A stretch of DNA of 41,453 nucleotides. It comes from Gammaproteobacteria bacterium. GTDB taxonomy: Bacteria > Pseudomonadota > Gammaproteobacteria > UBA9214. Shown in pieces: positions 1 to 13,317 of the stretch. The stretch is from assembly GCA_020344335.1 (NCBI GenBank), contig CP070821.1:1567724-1609176 (forward strand), read 5' to 3'. The position numbers and the translations under genes were made by a program. The notes under the pieces were generated by a model that had not been told where the DNA came from, did not search any database, and was given only the letters and a program-made list of their open reading frames with translations. Each line of letters begins with the position of its first letter. Position 1 is the stretch's first letter.

Positions 1-203
1 AACAGCCGCGACATGATCAACACGCCAGTCATGGAGGCAATGGCGGCGGCGATTACAATCTTGGGCAGGTTTGTGACGTCAAAGTTGGAGAGGAACAGTG
101 CATCACGTGTCGCCTTGCCAGCCACCTGCTGTGCAATCATGGTCGTTGCAGCAAATAGTGCAAAAGCGAGTGCCGAGGTATCTGACCGTTTAGCTGAATT
201 CAT
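1..203 (-). CDS. NTT-like (ATP/ADP translocase family) transporter, N-terminal part, cut by window edge
   Basis: Only the first 67 or so codons are visible; the gene runs off the left edge. The ATG is at 203 on the minus strand. The reading starts MNSAKRSDTSALAFALFAAT and continues with a membrane segment containing the stretch QQVAGKATRDALFLSNF, then a second hydrophobic stretch rich in Ala and Ile. The Lys-Ala-Thr-Arg-Asp-Ala-Leu-Phe-Leu pattern after the first helix is what I associate with bacterial relatives of the nucleotide (ATP/ADP) translocase family; the substrate of such free-living homologues is not established. A second, complete family member lies at 2404-3813. The family call rests on a short N-terminus, so it is moderate. 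Confidence 0.6.
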   Translation of the reverse strand, partial: MNSAKRSDTSALAFALFAATTMIAQQVAGKATRDALFLSNFDVTNLPKIVIAAAIASMTGVLIMSRL

Positions 204-454
204 CACTCAGTCTCAGTACCGGCCCCGAACGACCGCAAGTCGGCCATAACACGTAATCAACCAGCGGCAACAGCCAATAAACCCCTTGGTGATCAGCGTG
301 GGAGTAATCCAGGCATTGGGCTCAACCAGTAGGCGTGAATTATACAAAAAAACATTATATATCAATTGGATATGAAGTATCATTCAGGTAATGAACAACC
401 CTGCCGCCAAACTGTATTACCGGCGCCATAATATTAGTATAGGCTTATATTTGG

Positions 455-1384
455 ATGTTAGCTGATTTAAATGGTAAAGTACCACGTTATATGTGTGTAT
501 TTCGTGCATTTCTTTTAGGTTTGTTCACACTGGCGGTATCAGCGCCGTCGTTCGCGGACGGGCTGGACGGCTTCCCTACCCTGTGGGAAAGCCATGACCC
601 TGGACTGCAGCAGCAATTGGAAAAGACCCTGGTTGATCTGGGCCTCGACGCCGCCATCAAGAGCAAGCAGCTCAGCGTCACTCTGGTCGATATCACCGAC
701 CTGGAAGAACCCCGTGAGGCGTCTGTGAATGGCCATGAAATGCTCTATGCCGCGAGTCTTCCCAAGATTGCTATCCTGCTCGGCGCCTTCGTGGAGATCG
801 AGCAAGGCCACATGGAGCTGGACAAGGATACCCGTTCCTCGCTGACCCGCATGATCAGGAACTCGTCCAATGTGGATGCAACCCGCATGCTGAACAGGGT
901 CGGCAAGGACCGCTTGCTGGAGATCCTGCAATCCAGTACCTATCGCCTCTATGACCCGCAGGTCAACGGCGGGCTCTGGGTTGGCAAGGAATACGGCAAG
1001 TCAGGGGCCTATCAACGTGACCCGTTACATAATCTGTCACACGGTGCAACGACCATGCAGGCAGCACGCTTTTACTACCTGCTGGAAACCGGGCAACTGG
1101 TTGATCCCGTGCTGACCCGTGAGATGAAGGCCATGCTGGGTAATCCCGGTATCAAGCACAAGTTCGTCAAGGGCCTTGCCGACTATCCCGATGCCAGGAT
1201 CTTTCGCAAGTCAGGGTCCAGGAACCGGTGGCATTCCGATAGCGCGCTCGTCGAGGCCGATGGCCATAAATACATTATCGTGGCCCTGGCAGAGAATACG
1301 AGTGGTGGTTTGTGGCTCAGCCGCCTGATCAAACCAATTCACGAGTTCATGGTGCCCCGTAAACTGGCTCTAACCAGCCACTGA
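455..1384 (+). CDS. Exported class A beta-lactamase-like serine hydrolase
   Basis: A 309-residue protein with a hydrophobic signal sequence (about residues 16-35, ending near SFADG), so it should act in the periplasm. The penicillin-recognising fold is supported by three spaced motifs: SxxK as S101-L-P-K104, an SxN-type motif S137-S-N139, and K252-S-G254 in place of KTG. This is the PF13354 type of serine hydrolase. Many such proteins are not antibiotic-resistance enzymes, and the altered surroundings of the motifs suggest a peptidase or esterase role rather than a true beta-lactamase. I see no Glu166-type omega-loop signature that I could place with confidence. An alternative ATG at 491 gives a shorter, classical signal peptide; neither start has a strong ribosome site. 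The gene stands alone, divergent from the partial transporter gene. Confidence 0.75.
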   Translation: MLADLNGKVPRYMCVFRAFLLGLFTLAVSAPSFADGLDGFPTLWESHDPGLQQQLEKTLVDLGLDAAIKSKQLSVTLVDITDLEEPREASVNGHEMLYAASLPKIAILLGAFVEIEQGHMELDKDTRSSLTRMIRNSSNVDATRMLNRVGKDRLLEILQSSTYRLYDPQVNGGLWVGKEYGKSGAYQRDPLHNLSHGATTMQAARFYYLLETGQLVDPVLTREMKAMLGNPGIKHKFVKGLADYPDARIFRKSGSRNRWHSDSALVEADGHKYIIVALAENTSGGLWLSRLIKPIHEFMVPRKLALTSH

Positions 1385-1462
1385 TTTTCGCAAGTCCTGC
1401 CAGCGCAGACACCGATCCTGCCTGATCCTTTCCTGTTACGTCTATGATAACCTGCACCCGCT

Positions 1463-2344
1463 ATGCGGCAGGTATTCAACATTACGGGCTACAGAAATTG
1501 CCTGTTTTTAAAAAATAGCGTGCGTAATCGAGTCGTCCGATATCGTTATCCCGTTCTAGCGGCAGCATTTGCTGTCCTGTCCGGGTGTGCGCAGCAAATG
1601 GTCGGGGTCGAGTCGCACGAGATGTTGAATGCGACCTTGTGGGCACAGTCATCGGCCGAATACGAGGCGGTTACCCGGCAAGTGTATCGGGTGGCGCGCG
1701 CTAATCTCGACGAGGCGCTGGCCGATCCCCACTGGCGTGCCGCCCTGGAACAGACGGGAGACTACGCCGATCTGCCACCTGCCATTGTGCTGGACCTGGA
1801 TGAAACGATTCTGGATAACACCAGTTACGAAGTACGGATAATCCGGGAACTTAAAAAATATTCACGTGCAAGTTTTGCTGACTGGTGCCGGGAAGTCGAT
1901 GCACCGGCCATCCCGGGAGCAAAGGAATTTCTTGACTATGCAGCTGATCAAAATGTCGCGGTGTTCTATTACAGCGCACGCAGGGAAAACCTGCGTGACT
2001 GTACGGCAAGGAACCTGCGCGCACTGCAGGTGCCGTTCCCGAATCAATCCCGGCTGTTATTGAATACTGGCACCAGCAAGTCGGAATACCGGGCGATGAT
2101 TGCCAGGAATTATCGAATCCTGTTGCTGGTAGGTGACAATCTACAGGATTTTGTTGATGGTTCCAAAACGGATCCGTCCCGGCGCCGCGATCTTGCCAGA
2201 AGTCATGTTGAACGCTGGGGGCGTGAATGGATCATGTTGCCCAACCCGATGTACGGTCACTGGGAATCATCTTTCTACGGATTTGACTATGAACTGCCGC
2301 GGGAAGAACAGCTGCGCCGAAAAAATCTGCAGCTGCACGAATAG
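1463..2344 (+). CDS. Lipoprotein acid phosphatase of the HAD class (class C / 5'-nucleotidase e(P4)-like)
   Basis: The N-terminus holds a hydrophobic segment followed by the lipobox L39-S-G-C42, so the mature protein is probably a lipoprotein anchored at Cys42. The HAD nucleophile motif is D111-L-D113-E-T115, preceded by a hydrophobic strand, and the late acidic motif appears as VGDNLQDF near residue 223. This arrangement is that of class C acid phosphatases, which remove phosphate from nucleoside monophosphates and other small phosphoesters outside the cytoplasm. The 41-residue leader from ATG 1463 is long; an in-frame GTG at 1520 would give a 22-residue leader more usual for a lipoprotein, but neither has a clear ribosome site. 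It converges on the transporter gene downstream; a functional link (dephosphorylating nucleotides near a nucleotide carrier) is speculation. Confidence 0.85.
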   Translation: MRQVFNITGYRNCLFLKNSVRNRVVRYRYPVLAAAFAVLSGCAQQMVGVESHEMLNATLWAQSSAEYEAVTRQVYRVARANLDEALADPHWRAALEQTGDYADLPPAIVLDLDETILDNTSYEVRIIRELKKYSRASFADWCREVDAPAIPGAKEFLDYAADQNVAVFYYSARRENLRDCTARNLRALQVPFPNQSRLLLNTGTSKSEYRAMIARNYRILLLVGDNLQDFVDGSKTDPSRRRDLARSHVERWGREWIMLPNPMYGHWESSFYGFDYELPREEQLRRKNLQLHE

Positions 2345-2403
2345 GTGGTTTTTCCCGGAAACAGAAAAGTGTCCTGACCCTGACAGCCGACAGAGCCCCG
2401 CTT

Positions 2404-3813
2404 CTAAGTCCCGGTTGCCGAGGCACGGCGATGCTCACTGACCAGCAACACACCCGCGACCAGCCAGCAAAGCACCAGGAACACATTGAAGACAAAGAAT
2501 GCCTTGGTGGTCAGTGTCAACAGTTGCACACCGACCAGCACCGTGATGGCCGCCAGGCCATCCCCGAGCCGCACGTACAGGGTATCGATAGCAGGCTTGC
2601 CCCGGAATTTCATTGCCGAACTGACCGGCAGCCACAAGACATGGCGAGACGTATTATTCAGTGAATAGTCGGTGGCGTTCTCGGCGATCTTCATGATCTT
2701 GACCACTGCCAGGACTGGCAGCAAGGCCATTATCGAGTATGACATCAGTGCAATAACCGGCAGGATCAGCAGGATGGCGGCAAAGCCACCGTACTTCAAC
2801 AGCCGGGATGCGACGAAGGCCTGCAGCAGCAGAGCCGTGATATTCACCCAGAAAAAAAAGTTGCCGTAAAAGGCGGTGGTGCCGTCCCGGGTGAACTCCA
2901 GCATGTTCGGTCCGTCGGCGATCCCCTGCTCCTGCGCCTGCACGGTCAGGGCCTCCTGTATCACCCGGAACAACAGGTTCTCGCCATTGGTGTTGACCCA
3001 GTTGGTGAACACGGTTACCAGGGCAGCCAGCAGCAGGAACCTGCTGACCAGCACAAGTCTCGCACCGTTCCAGATGCTGGCCTTCTCCGGTTCCGTTTCG
3101 GTACCGCACTCCTCGCCAGGAGCAGTCGCGTCGGCTGCTGTGCCGCGGTGATCTTCCCGTCGTTCGATCCTGCGTACCAGCATAATGGAAACAATCAGGG
3201 GTGCGGTGGCCAGCAGTAGCAGTGCCTCGGTCGGGGCCATGCCCGAATCCACAAGCTGTTCCACCATCCAGGATCCGAAAGCAGCACCGGAGGTCGCCCC
3301 AATGGCGATAAACGGCAACATGCGCCTGCCCCGTTCATCGGTGTAGATGTCGGCACAGAAGGTCCAGAACTGGGCAACCACGAATACACCGAACATCCCT
3401 ACCCACAGGTAATAAACGATGCCCGACAGCGGCAATTTATCGAAAAAGAGGTTCGGTTGCAGGAACCAGAAGATCACCATGTTGGATATGCAAAACAGTG
3501 TCGCACGGGTAAACAGTGTGGCCCGGTCCCAGCGATCAGCCAGGCGGGCATACCAGCCAACGATAAACAGCAGGATGATACTTTGAGCAAAGCTGGAATA
3601 GGCCTTGACCTCCATCTTCGACAGCCCCTCCACATCCGAAATGGCGATCCACCCCTCCCGCAGCGGCTTGATGAAATAGTAGGCCAGCAGGATCAGGAAC
3701 ACATTGGCGAACATCATCACCGCGGTTGTACCTTCGCCGGGTTTTACCTCGGTAAACAGGCACAGGATTCGTTCGGTTGTCGAGAGTTGGGTCATTTCCG
3801 TGGCGGCTTGCAC
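2404..3813 (-). CDS. NTT-like nucleotide transporter family membrane protein (ATP/ADP translocase-like)
   Basis: A 469-residue polytopic membrane protein with roughly ten to twelve hydrophobic segments. The N-terminal region FANVFLILLAYYFIKPLREG, with a KPLRE motif right after the first helix, resembles the bacterial and plastid nucleotide transporter family (PF03219), known for ATP/ADP exchange in Rickettsia and Chlamydia. Residues around 210-245 form a polar cytoplasmic loop rich in Glu and Arg. The organism does not look like an obligate parasite (it has many biosynthetic genes), so the substrate may not be ATP. The listed start is GTG 3813; an ATG at 3795 is an alternative and begins MTQLSTTERILCLF. 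It lies 109 bases downstream of serS in the same direction and could be transcribed with it. Confidence 0.72.
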   Translation of the reverse strand: MQAATEMTQLSTTERILCLFTEVKPGEGTTAVMMFANVFLILLAYYFIKPLREGWIAISDVEGLSKMEVKAYSSFAQSIILLFIVGWYARLADRWDRATLFTRATLFCISNMVIFWFLQPNLFFDKLPLSGIVYYLWVGMFGVFVVAQFWTFCADIYTDERGRRMLPFIAIGATSGAAFGSWMVEQLVDSGMAPTEALLLLATAPLIVSIMLVRRIERREDHRGTAADATAPGEECGTETEPEKASIWNGARLVLVSRFLLLAALVTVFTNWVNTNGENLLFRVIQEALTVQAQEQGIADGPNMLEFTRDGTTAFYGNFFFWVNITALLLQAFVASRLLKYGGFAAILLILPVIALMSYSIMALLPVLAVVKIMKIAENATDYSLNNTSRHVLWLPVSSAMKFRGKPAIDTLYVRLGDGLAAITVLVGVQLLTLTTKAFFVFNVFLVLCWLVAGVLLVSEHRRASATGT

Positions 3814-3922
3814 AGCTAACCGGCTTCAGGTGTCGACCGGCGCTGCGGGGGGTTGTCTTGCCGGCCTGTGGTCGTTGGCGAAAATCAAATTGATAATATC
3901 GATGCGGCGGGGGTTATCAGTT

Positions 3923-5975
<2,053 letters not shown>

Positions 5976-6046
5976 GCAGGTATTCCGTTCATCATGGACG
6001 CCTATGGTACATGCAGGCTGCCTTGTCCGCATCCTTCTGCAGTCCT

Positions 6047-6123
6047 GTAGGTTGGGCTGAACAAAGTGAAGCCCAACAATGTTGCCACGGCGTGTTGGGC
6101 TTCGCAGGCTCAGCCCAACCTAC
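6047..6123. repeat. Palindromic intergenic repeat (nested inverted repeats)
   Basis: The element opens with GTAGGTTGGGCTG (6047-6059) and closes with its exact reverse complement (6111-6123). Inside it a second pair, AAGCCCAACA and TGTTGGGCTT, repeats the TTGGGC core, so the whole 77 bases can fold as a long, nested hairpin. It ends two bases before the rarA stop codon. Elements with this GTAGGTTGGGC palindrome are familiar to me as dispersed intergenic repeats in several bacterial genomes; that and its mobility are recall, not something this window shows, as I see only this copy. It could also end rarA transcripts or protect their 3' ends. Confidence 0.8.
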
Positions 6124-6124
6124 G

Positions 6125-7444
6125 CTATGACTTCCGGTAATCGCGGTCCAGCTCGCGCAAATGCGCCAGCTTTTCGCTAATCCTGATTTCCAGCCCGCGG
6201 AGAGCCGGCTGGTAATAATGCGGTTCCGGCATGTCTTCGGGCAGGTAGGTTTCTCCCGCGGCGTAGGCTTCCGGTTCGTCGTGCGCGTAGCGATAGGCCT
6301 TGCCGTAACCGAGTTCCTTCATGAGTCTGGTCGGTGCGTTGCGCAGGTGAACCGGTACCTCGAGCGAGCCGTGTTTGCGGACATCGCTGCGGGCGGCATT
6401 ATACGCCGCATAGACGGCATTGCTCTTCGCGGCACATGCCATGTATACCACTGCCTGTGCAAGTGCCAGTTCGCCCTCGGGGCTGCCGAGTCGTTCCTGC
6501 ACGTCCCAGGCCGCGAGACCGAGTGTCAGTGCGCGCGGGTCGGCATTGCCAATATCCTCGGAGGCCATGCGCACCACGCGACGTGCAATGTAGAGTGGAT
6601 CACAACCCCCGTCGAGCATGCGCACCAGCCAGTACAGCGCGGCATCGGGATTTGAGCCGCGCACCGATTTGTGCAGGGCCGAGATCTGGTCGTAGAACAC
6701 GTCCCCGCCCTTGTCGAAACGCCGTGTACCGCCAGTGATGACTTCCGCAACGATGTGCTCCGGGATGACTGCCCGGCCACCGTCGGTTTCGGCCAGGTCC
6801 GAGGCGATCTCCAGCAGGTTCAGGGCGCGGCGGGCATCGCCGTCGGCGGCCTCTGCCAGCCGGTCACGCAGTTCGGCGGCAAGCTCAATGCGCAGACTTC
6901 CCAGTCCCTGCTCACGGTTTTCCAGTGCCTGGTCGATGATGGTACACAGTGCGGTCGGGTCGAGCCGCTTGAGTACGTAGGTACGCACGCGTGACAGCAA
7001 GGCGCTGTTGAGTTCGAAGGAAGGGTTTTCGGTGGTGGCACCGATAAAGATCAGTGTGCCGTCTTCCACATACGGAAGGAAGGCATCCTGCTGGGCCTTG
7101 TTAAAGCGGTGTGCCTCGTCCACGAACAGGATGGTCTGGCGATCTTCCATGGCACGAATACGTTGCGCCGTGGCTACGGCATCGCGGATGTCCTTGACCC
7201 CGGCCAGCACGGCCGACAGGGTAAGGAATTCGGCGTGGGTCTGCTCGGCAAACAGCTTTGCGAGGGTTGTCTTGCCGGTACCGGGCGGCCCCCACAACAC
7301 CATGGAGTGCAGGCTGCCTTCCTCGATGGCGCTGCGCAGGGGTTTCCCCGGTCCGAGGATGTGTGTTTGTCCGGTGAAATCGTCCAGCGACTGCGGGCGC
7401 ATCCGGTCGGCCAGGGGACGCCAGGTATCGGTTTGCTTCGGCAT
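6125..7444 (-). CDS. rarA: Replication-associated recombination protein RarA (AAA+ clamp-loader-like)
   Basis: A 439-residue AAA+ ATPase related to clamp-loader subunits and eukaryotic WRNIP1; it acts at stalled replication forks. Walker A is W51-GPPGTGKTT (to residue 60), and Walker B is ILFVDEAHRF near 105-114. The sensor region reads FIGATTENPSFELNSALLSR, and the C-terminal tetramerisation domain contains the familiar ALYWLVRMLDGGCDPLYIAR. Length and domain order are normal. It follows lolA by 35 bases in the ftsK-lolA-rarA-serS neighbourhood. No strong ribosome site precedes the ATG, so it may depend on upstream translation. A palindromic repeat lies just beyond its stop. Confidence 0.97.
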   Translation of the reverse strand: MPKQTDTWRPLADRMRPQSLDDFTGQTHILGPGKPLRSAIEEGSLHSMVLWGPPGTGKTTLAKLFAEQTHAEFLTLSAVLAGVKDIRDAVATAQRIRAMEDRQTILFVDEAHRFNKAQQDAFLPYVEDGTLIFIGATTENPSFELNSALLSRVRTYVLKRLDPTALCTIIDQALENREQGLGSLRIELAAELRDRLAEAADGDARRALNLLEIASDLAETDGGRAVIPEHIVAEVITGGTRRFDKGGDVFYDQISALHKSVRGSNPDAALYWLVRMLDGGCDPLYIARRVVRMASEDIGNADPRALTLGLAAWDVQERLGSPEGELALAQAVVYMACAAKSNAVYAAYNAARSDVRKHGSLEVPVHLRNAPTRLMKELGYGKAYRYAHDEPEAYAAGETYLPEDMPEPHYYQPALRGLEIRISEKLAHLRELDRDYRKS

Positions 7445-7479
7445 GACGTGATCAGGTGCTGCGCTTTCGCTGCATCTGC

Positions 7480-8118
7480 TTATCGTGTGTCCCCGATGAT
7501 ATCGGTACCCTCCGGTGGAACAAACCGGAAGAGCGATGCTTCAAGCCCGATGTTGCGAACCAGCTGGCTGAATGAGAAAGCGGTGTGGTTGCCAAAACTG
7601 TCAATTGCCTCAATCCGCACGAGGATATCATTCTCAAAGTAGACGTGAATTTCAGTGATGTTGCTGTCATTCGACCGTGGAGTCAGCAGCGCGTGCAGGG
7701 TGTTGCCGGCAGGCGGCTGCAGTTGTAGCTGGAATACCTCGTCAATCGGTTCTCCGCCACTCAGCAACATGGCCGGTGTGGCGCCGAGTACCGTGTCCAT
7801 GGCCTGCACGGTAACCTGGGCGAGGTCCTCGTCGTAGGACCAGAGACGTTCACCATCGGCAACGATCTGTTGCCTGTAGGGGCTCAGGTAATCCCAGCGA
7901 AACCGCCCGGGCCGCAGTATCCATACCTTGCCATCGGATACCTGCAGTTGTCGCCCGCTGCTGTCGCTGACTTCCTGGTGAAAATCCGCCTGCAGGGAAT
8001 CGATACTGGCAAAGAAGCCCCGTACTGTATCCAGCGTACCGGGCATTTCGGCATGGCTGCCGGTACCGGGAAAGGCAAACAGCGCAGCCAGCAGCGCCAT
8101 GTGGTGCAGAATATTCAT
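7480..8118 (-). CDS. lolA: Outer-membrane lipoprotein carrier LolA
   Basis: A 212-residue periplasmic protein that carries lipoproteins from the LolCDE complex to LolB at the outer membrane. The signal peptide covers about residues 1-23 (cleavage near SHAEM). The mature part begins with the family pattern of a helix containing FFASIDSLQADFHQEV, followed by GKVWILRPGRFRWDYLSPY, a classical LolA strand pair, and the SFGNHTAFSFSQL region near the end. The start ATG (8118) shares one base with the ftsK stop (TGATG), so the two are translationally coupled. Confidence 0.96.
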   Translation of the reverse strand: MNILHHMALLAALFAFPGTGSHAEMPGTLDTVRGFFASIDSLQADFHQEVSDSSGRQLQVSDGKVWILRPGRFRWDYLSPYRQQIVADGERLWSYDEDLAQVTVQAMDTVLGATPAMLLSGGEPIDEVFQLQLQPPAGNTLHALLTPRSNDSNITEIHVYFENDILVRIEAIDSFGNHTAFSFSQLVRNIGLEASLFRFVPPEGTDIIGDTR

Positions 8119-10427
8119 CAGGCTTCCGGCGGCGGGCCGGCCAGCACCTCGCGGCTGCCGTTGGACTGTGGCGGGCCGACGATGCCGGTTTCCTCCATCT
8201 GTTCGATCATGCGTGCGGCACGGTTGTAGCCGATTTTCAGACGGCGCTGTACCCCGGAGATCGAGGCGCGCCGTGTTTCGGTCACAATGGCAACCGCCTG
8301 GTCATACAGCGGATCTGCCTCGACGTCAGCATCGCCAGCACCGGCTTCCGGTTTCAGGCCCGGTACGGGATCGGACGATACCTCGAGGATTTCTGTCATG
8401 TAATCCGGCTCGGATTTGCCCTTGAGGTGGCCGGTGACCTTGTGGACTTCCTGGTCGGTGACAAAGGCGCCATGAACGCGAATCGGGACCGAGGTACCCG
8501 GTGCCATGTAGAGCATGTCACCATGTCCCAGCAGCTGTTCAGCCCCCATCTGGTCAAGGATGGTGCGCGAATCCACTTTTGATGAGACCTGGAAGGCAAT
8601 GCGTGTCGGGATGTTGGCCTTGATCAGACCGGTGATGACGTCCACCGAGGGGCGCTGTGTGGCCAGCACCAGGTGTACACCGGCGGCGCGGGCCTTCTGT
8701 GCCAGCCGCGCGATGAGTTCCTCGACCTTTTTGCCGACCACCAGCATCATGTCTGCGAGCTCGTCGATTACGATGACGATGAACGGCAACGGCTGCAGCA
8801 TTGGCGGCTCGATGTCTTCCAGCACGTCATCCGGCTGGAACAGCGGATCGGGAATCGGGTTGCCGTTGTCCTCGGCCTCCTTCACCTTGCGGTTGTAGTT
8901 GGCAATATTGCGCACCCCGAGTGCCGCCATCAGCCGGTAGCGGCGCTCCATTTCGCCGACACACCAGCGCAGTGCATTGGCCGCCTCTTTCATGTCGGTA
9001 ACCACGGGTGTCAGCAGGTGGGGAATGCCCTCGTATACCGACAGCTCGAGCATCTTCGGATCGATCATGATGAGCCGAACGTCTTTCGGCAGTGTTTTGT
9101 ACAACAGGCTCAGGATCATGGCGTTGATCGCGACCGATTTGCCGGAACCGGTGGTGCCGGCCACCAGCAGGTGCGGCATCCTGGCGAGGTCCACAACGAC
9201 CGGCTGGCCACTGATGTCCTTGCCGAGTGCCAGCGTCAGCGGTGAATTGGAATTGTCGTACTCGGTGGAGCTCAGTATTTCACTGAGGCTGATGATCTGG
9301 CGGTGCTCATTCGGGATCTCCAGGCCGATGACTGATTTACCGGGAATGACTTCCACCACGCGGACACTGATTGCCGATAGCGCGCGCGCGATATCCTTGG
9401 CCAGGTTGGTGACCTGGCTGACTTTCACGCCGACCCCGAGATCCAGTTCGAAGCGGGTGATTACCGGCCCGGGATGCACGGCGACCACCTCGACCTCGAT
9501 ATTGAAGTCCTGCAGTTTCATTTCCACCAGCCGTGACATCGCTTCCAGTGCGGAGGACGAATATCCCTCCTCCGACGGACGCGGTTCATCCAGCAGGGAC
9601 AGTGGGGGCAGTTCCGTATTCGGTGGCGGATCGAACAGCGGTGCCTGGCGCTCGCGATCCACGCGTTCACTCTGCTGTACTTTCTTGATGACCGGTTCGA
9701 TGCGCGGCGGCTTTCTCTTGACGGCCTTCTCCTGGCTGGCCTTGACCGCAACCTCCCGCTGCTTCTGGGCCCGCCGGCTGGCAATGTAATCTGGCAGTTC
9801 CTGTATGCGGGCGTAAACGTAGTCCGCGAACAGCAAGGTGTGCTTGCCGGTAAAGTCCATCACCATGAACCAGGACAGACCGGTGAACAGGGTGACGCCT
9901 GTCAGGAACAGGGCCAGCAGGAACAGTGTCGCACCGATCTGGCTGAACAGGCCGACCAGCCCGTGGCCGACGACACTGCCGAGCACTCCACCGGTACCAG
10001 CAGGCAATGTCCCGGGACCGGCAGCGGATTCGAGTGTCGCCAGGCCGCAGCCGGTGCCGACCGTGAGCAGAAAACCGGACCAGCGGATCGACAGGACATG
10101 CAGATCGATACCCCCCGTTGGAGTGCGTCCCCTGAATATCAGCCAGCCGCTGTAGGCAATCATAACGGGCAACAGGTAGGCCAGGTATCCGAACAGGTAC
10201 AGCAGAATATCCGCGAGCCAGGCACCCACGACACCACCGGCATTGTGGATATCTGTCACCGTGCTGCTGTGGGACCAGCCCGGATCGGCCGGGTAATAGC
10301 TCGCGAGGGACACCAGCAGATAGGCGGCGAGTGCACCGAGTATCAGTAGTGCACCTTCGCGCAGACCTCGTTTGACCTGGTGAGTGAGTTTTCCGGGTTC
10401 GCTTTTTTTACGCCGTGCTTGTGCCAA
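8118..10427 (-). CDS. ftsK: DNA translocase FtsK
   Basis: A 769-residue septal DNA pump that clears the chromosome from the division site and activates XerCD. Residues 20-190 hold four membrane segments; residues 200-290 form a short, charged linker, much shorter than in E. coli. The motor follows, with Walker [16 protein letters not shown] at about 420-434 and Walker [17 protein letters not shown]. The C-terminal gamma domain (about 690-755) contains [20 protein letters not shown], the helix that reads KOPS sites. Translation appears to start at a TTG (10427), eight bases after a GAGG ribosome site; I saw no better ATG close by. The 58 bases upstream hold no other gene. Confidence 0.97.
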   Translation of the reverse strand: MAQARRKKSEPGKLTHQVKRGLREGALLILGALAAYLLVSLASYYPADPGWSHSSTVTDIHNAGGVVGAWLADILLYLFGYLAYLLPVMIAYSGWLIFRGRTPTGGIDLHVLSIRWSGFLLTVGTGCGLATLESAAGPGTLPAGTGGVLGSVVGHGLVGLFSQIGATLFLLALFLTGVTLFTGLSWFMVMDFTGKHTLLFADYVYARIQELPDYIASRRAQKQREVAVKASQEKAVKRKPPRIEPVIKKVQQSERVDRERQAPLFDPPPNTELPPLSLLDEPRPSEEGYSSSALEAMSRLVEMKLQDFNIEVEVVAVHPGPVITRFELDLGVGVKVSQVTNLAKDIARALSAISVRVVEVIPGKSVIGLEIPNEHRQIISLSEILSSTEYDNSNSPLTLALGKDISGQPVVVDLARMPHLLVAGTTGSGKSVAINAMILSLLYKTLPKDVRLIMIDPKMLELSVYEGIPHLLTPVVTDMKEAANALRWCVGEMERRYRLMAALGVRNIANYNRKVKEAEDNGNPIPDPLFQPDDVLEDIEPPMLQPLPFIVIVIDELADMMLVVGKKVEELIARLAQKARAAGVHLVLATQRPSVDVITGLIKANIPTRIAFQVSSKVDSRTILDQMGAEQLLGHGDMLYMAPGTSVPIRVHGAFVTDQEVHKVTGHLKGKSEPDYMTEILEVSSDPVPGLKPEAGAGDADVEADPLYDQAVAIVTETRRASISGVQRRLKIGYNRAARMIEQMEETGIVGPPQSNGSREVLAGPPPEA

Positions 10428-10485
10428 AATAATCCTCTTTATCAGCTATCTCTGACAATCCGCTAATCTAAGTAAATTTTCTTTC

Positions 10486-12109
<1,624 letters not shown>

Positions 12110-12164
12110 GTTCTGACAGCGACACCGGGCACCCGGGGCGCCGTGCCACAGGCAGGAACGGGTC

Positions 12165-13310
12165 ATGCGCGTAGCGGTAATCAACAGGCTGAACGGGGTA
12201 CCCGTCGATCAATGGAACCGGGTTTCGGGCATTTCCCATCCGTTCCTGCGTCATGAATTCCTCGCGGCGCTCGAATGCCACTCCTGTGTCGGTGAGCAGT
12301 ATGGCTGGTATCCACAGCACCTGGCTGTCTATGACGATACCGGTACCCTCGCCGGCCTGGCGCCGCTCTACCTGAAGGACAATTCCTACGGCGAGTTCGT
12401 GTTCGACTGGTCCTGGGCCGATGCCTACCAGCGTTCTGGCAAGCCGTATTATCCCAAACTGGTTTCGGCCATCCCCTATACCCCGGTGACCGGGCCGCGC
12501 CTGCTGGTGCGAGATGACATGGATTATGAGGACGTGGCGGGCCTGCTTATTCGCGCATCGCTGGAGCTGGTTGAACGTACCGGGGCCTCTTCACTGCACT
12601 GGTTGTTTACCAATGACAACGATACGGAGCAGCTGCTGGTGCACAAGTTCCTGCGCCGCACGGGATGCCACTTTCACTGGCACAACCGGAACTACAGGAC
12701 GTTTGCGGATTTCCTGGGCAGTCTGAGTTCGCGCAAGCGCAAGAAAGTGAAACGCGAGCGGCGCTTTGTCGAGGAAGCCGGTATCCGTATGGAAGTTATC
12801 CATGGCAGCGAGGCCAGTGAAGCGCAATGGCAGGCGATGCATCACTTCTATACCTCGACATTCGAACGTAAATCCGGCATGCCGACGCTGTCGCTCGAGT
12901 TTTTCCTTGATATCAGCCAAAGCATGGGTGACCAGATTGTGCTGGTGATGGCATACCTTGGAGACCGGCTGGTCGCTGGTGCTATCAACCTGTGCAGTGA
13001 CAAGGCCTTTTACGGGCGGCACTGGGGTTGCCTGGAGAAGTACCACAGCCTGCATTTTGAGACGTGTTACTACCAGGGTATCGAATACAGTATCAAGCAC
13101 GGGTTGGGGCTGTTCGAGCCCGGGGTCCAGGGCGAACACAAGATCAGTCGTGGTTTCCTGCCAACCCTCACCTGGTCGGCACACTGGATTGCTGATACCG
13201 CGTTCCGCGGGGCAATTGCACGTTATCTCGATGATGAACACAGGCTGATCATGGATTACAGTAGGGATATGCAGCAGTATTCACCATATCGCATGGAGAC
13301 GCCCGGGTGA
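12165..13310 (+). CDS. FemAB/GNAT-like protein of the PF04339 family
   Basis: A 381-residue cytoplasmic protein of the family once called peptidoglycan biosynthesis/recognition (PF04339), whose fold is that of GNAT and FemAB acyltransferases. Family features seen are [13 protein letters not shown] near the start, [20 protein letters not shown] at about residue 65-85, a basic stretch [15 protein letters not shown] in the middle, and the C-terminal [15 protein letters not shown]. The acceptor and donor are not known for this family; an aminoacyl-tRNA-dependent transfer is only suggested by the fold. It lies 55 bases after trxB and seven bases before aat, so it is probably co-transcribed with aat. 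Confidence 0.85.
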   Translation: MRVAVINRLNGVPVDQWNRVSGISHPFLRHEFLAALECHSCVGEQYGWYPQHLAVYDDTGTLAGLAPLYLKDNSYGEFVFDWSWADAYQRSGKPYYPKLVSAIPYTPVTGPRLLVRDDMDYEDVAGLLIRASLELVERTGASSLHWLFTNDNDTEQLLVHKFLRRTGCHFHWHNRNYRTFADFLGSLSSRKRKKVKRERRFVEEAGIRMEVIHGSEASEAQWQAMHHFYTSTFERKSGMPTLSLEFFLDISQSMGDQIVLVMAYLGDRLVAGAINLCSDKAFYGRHWGCLEKYHSLHFETCYYQGIEYSIKHGLGLFEPGVQGEHKISRGFLPTLTWSAHWIADTAFRGAIARYLDDEHRLIMDYSRDMQQYSPYRMETPG

Positions 13311-13317
13311 TTTTGTT

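Noticed and set aside
455..1384. Antibiotic-resistance beta-lactamase
   Set aside because: Only the general penicillin-binding fold motifs are seen, in altered form, and no resistance context exists.
5976..6046. Possible fluoride riboswitch ahead of crcB
   Set aside because: I could not align the conserved pseudoknot segments; only unrelated sequence and the palindromic repeat are present.
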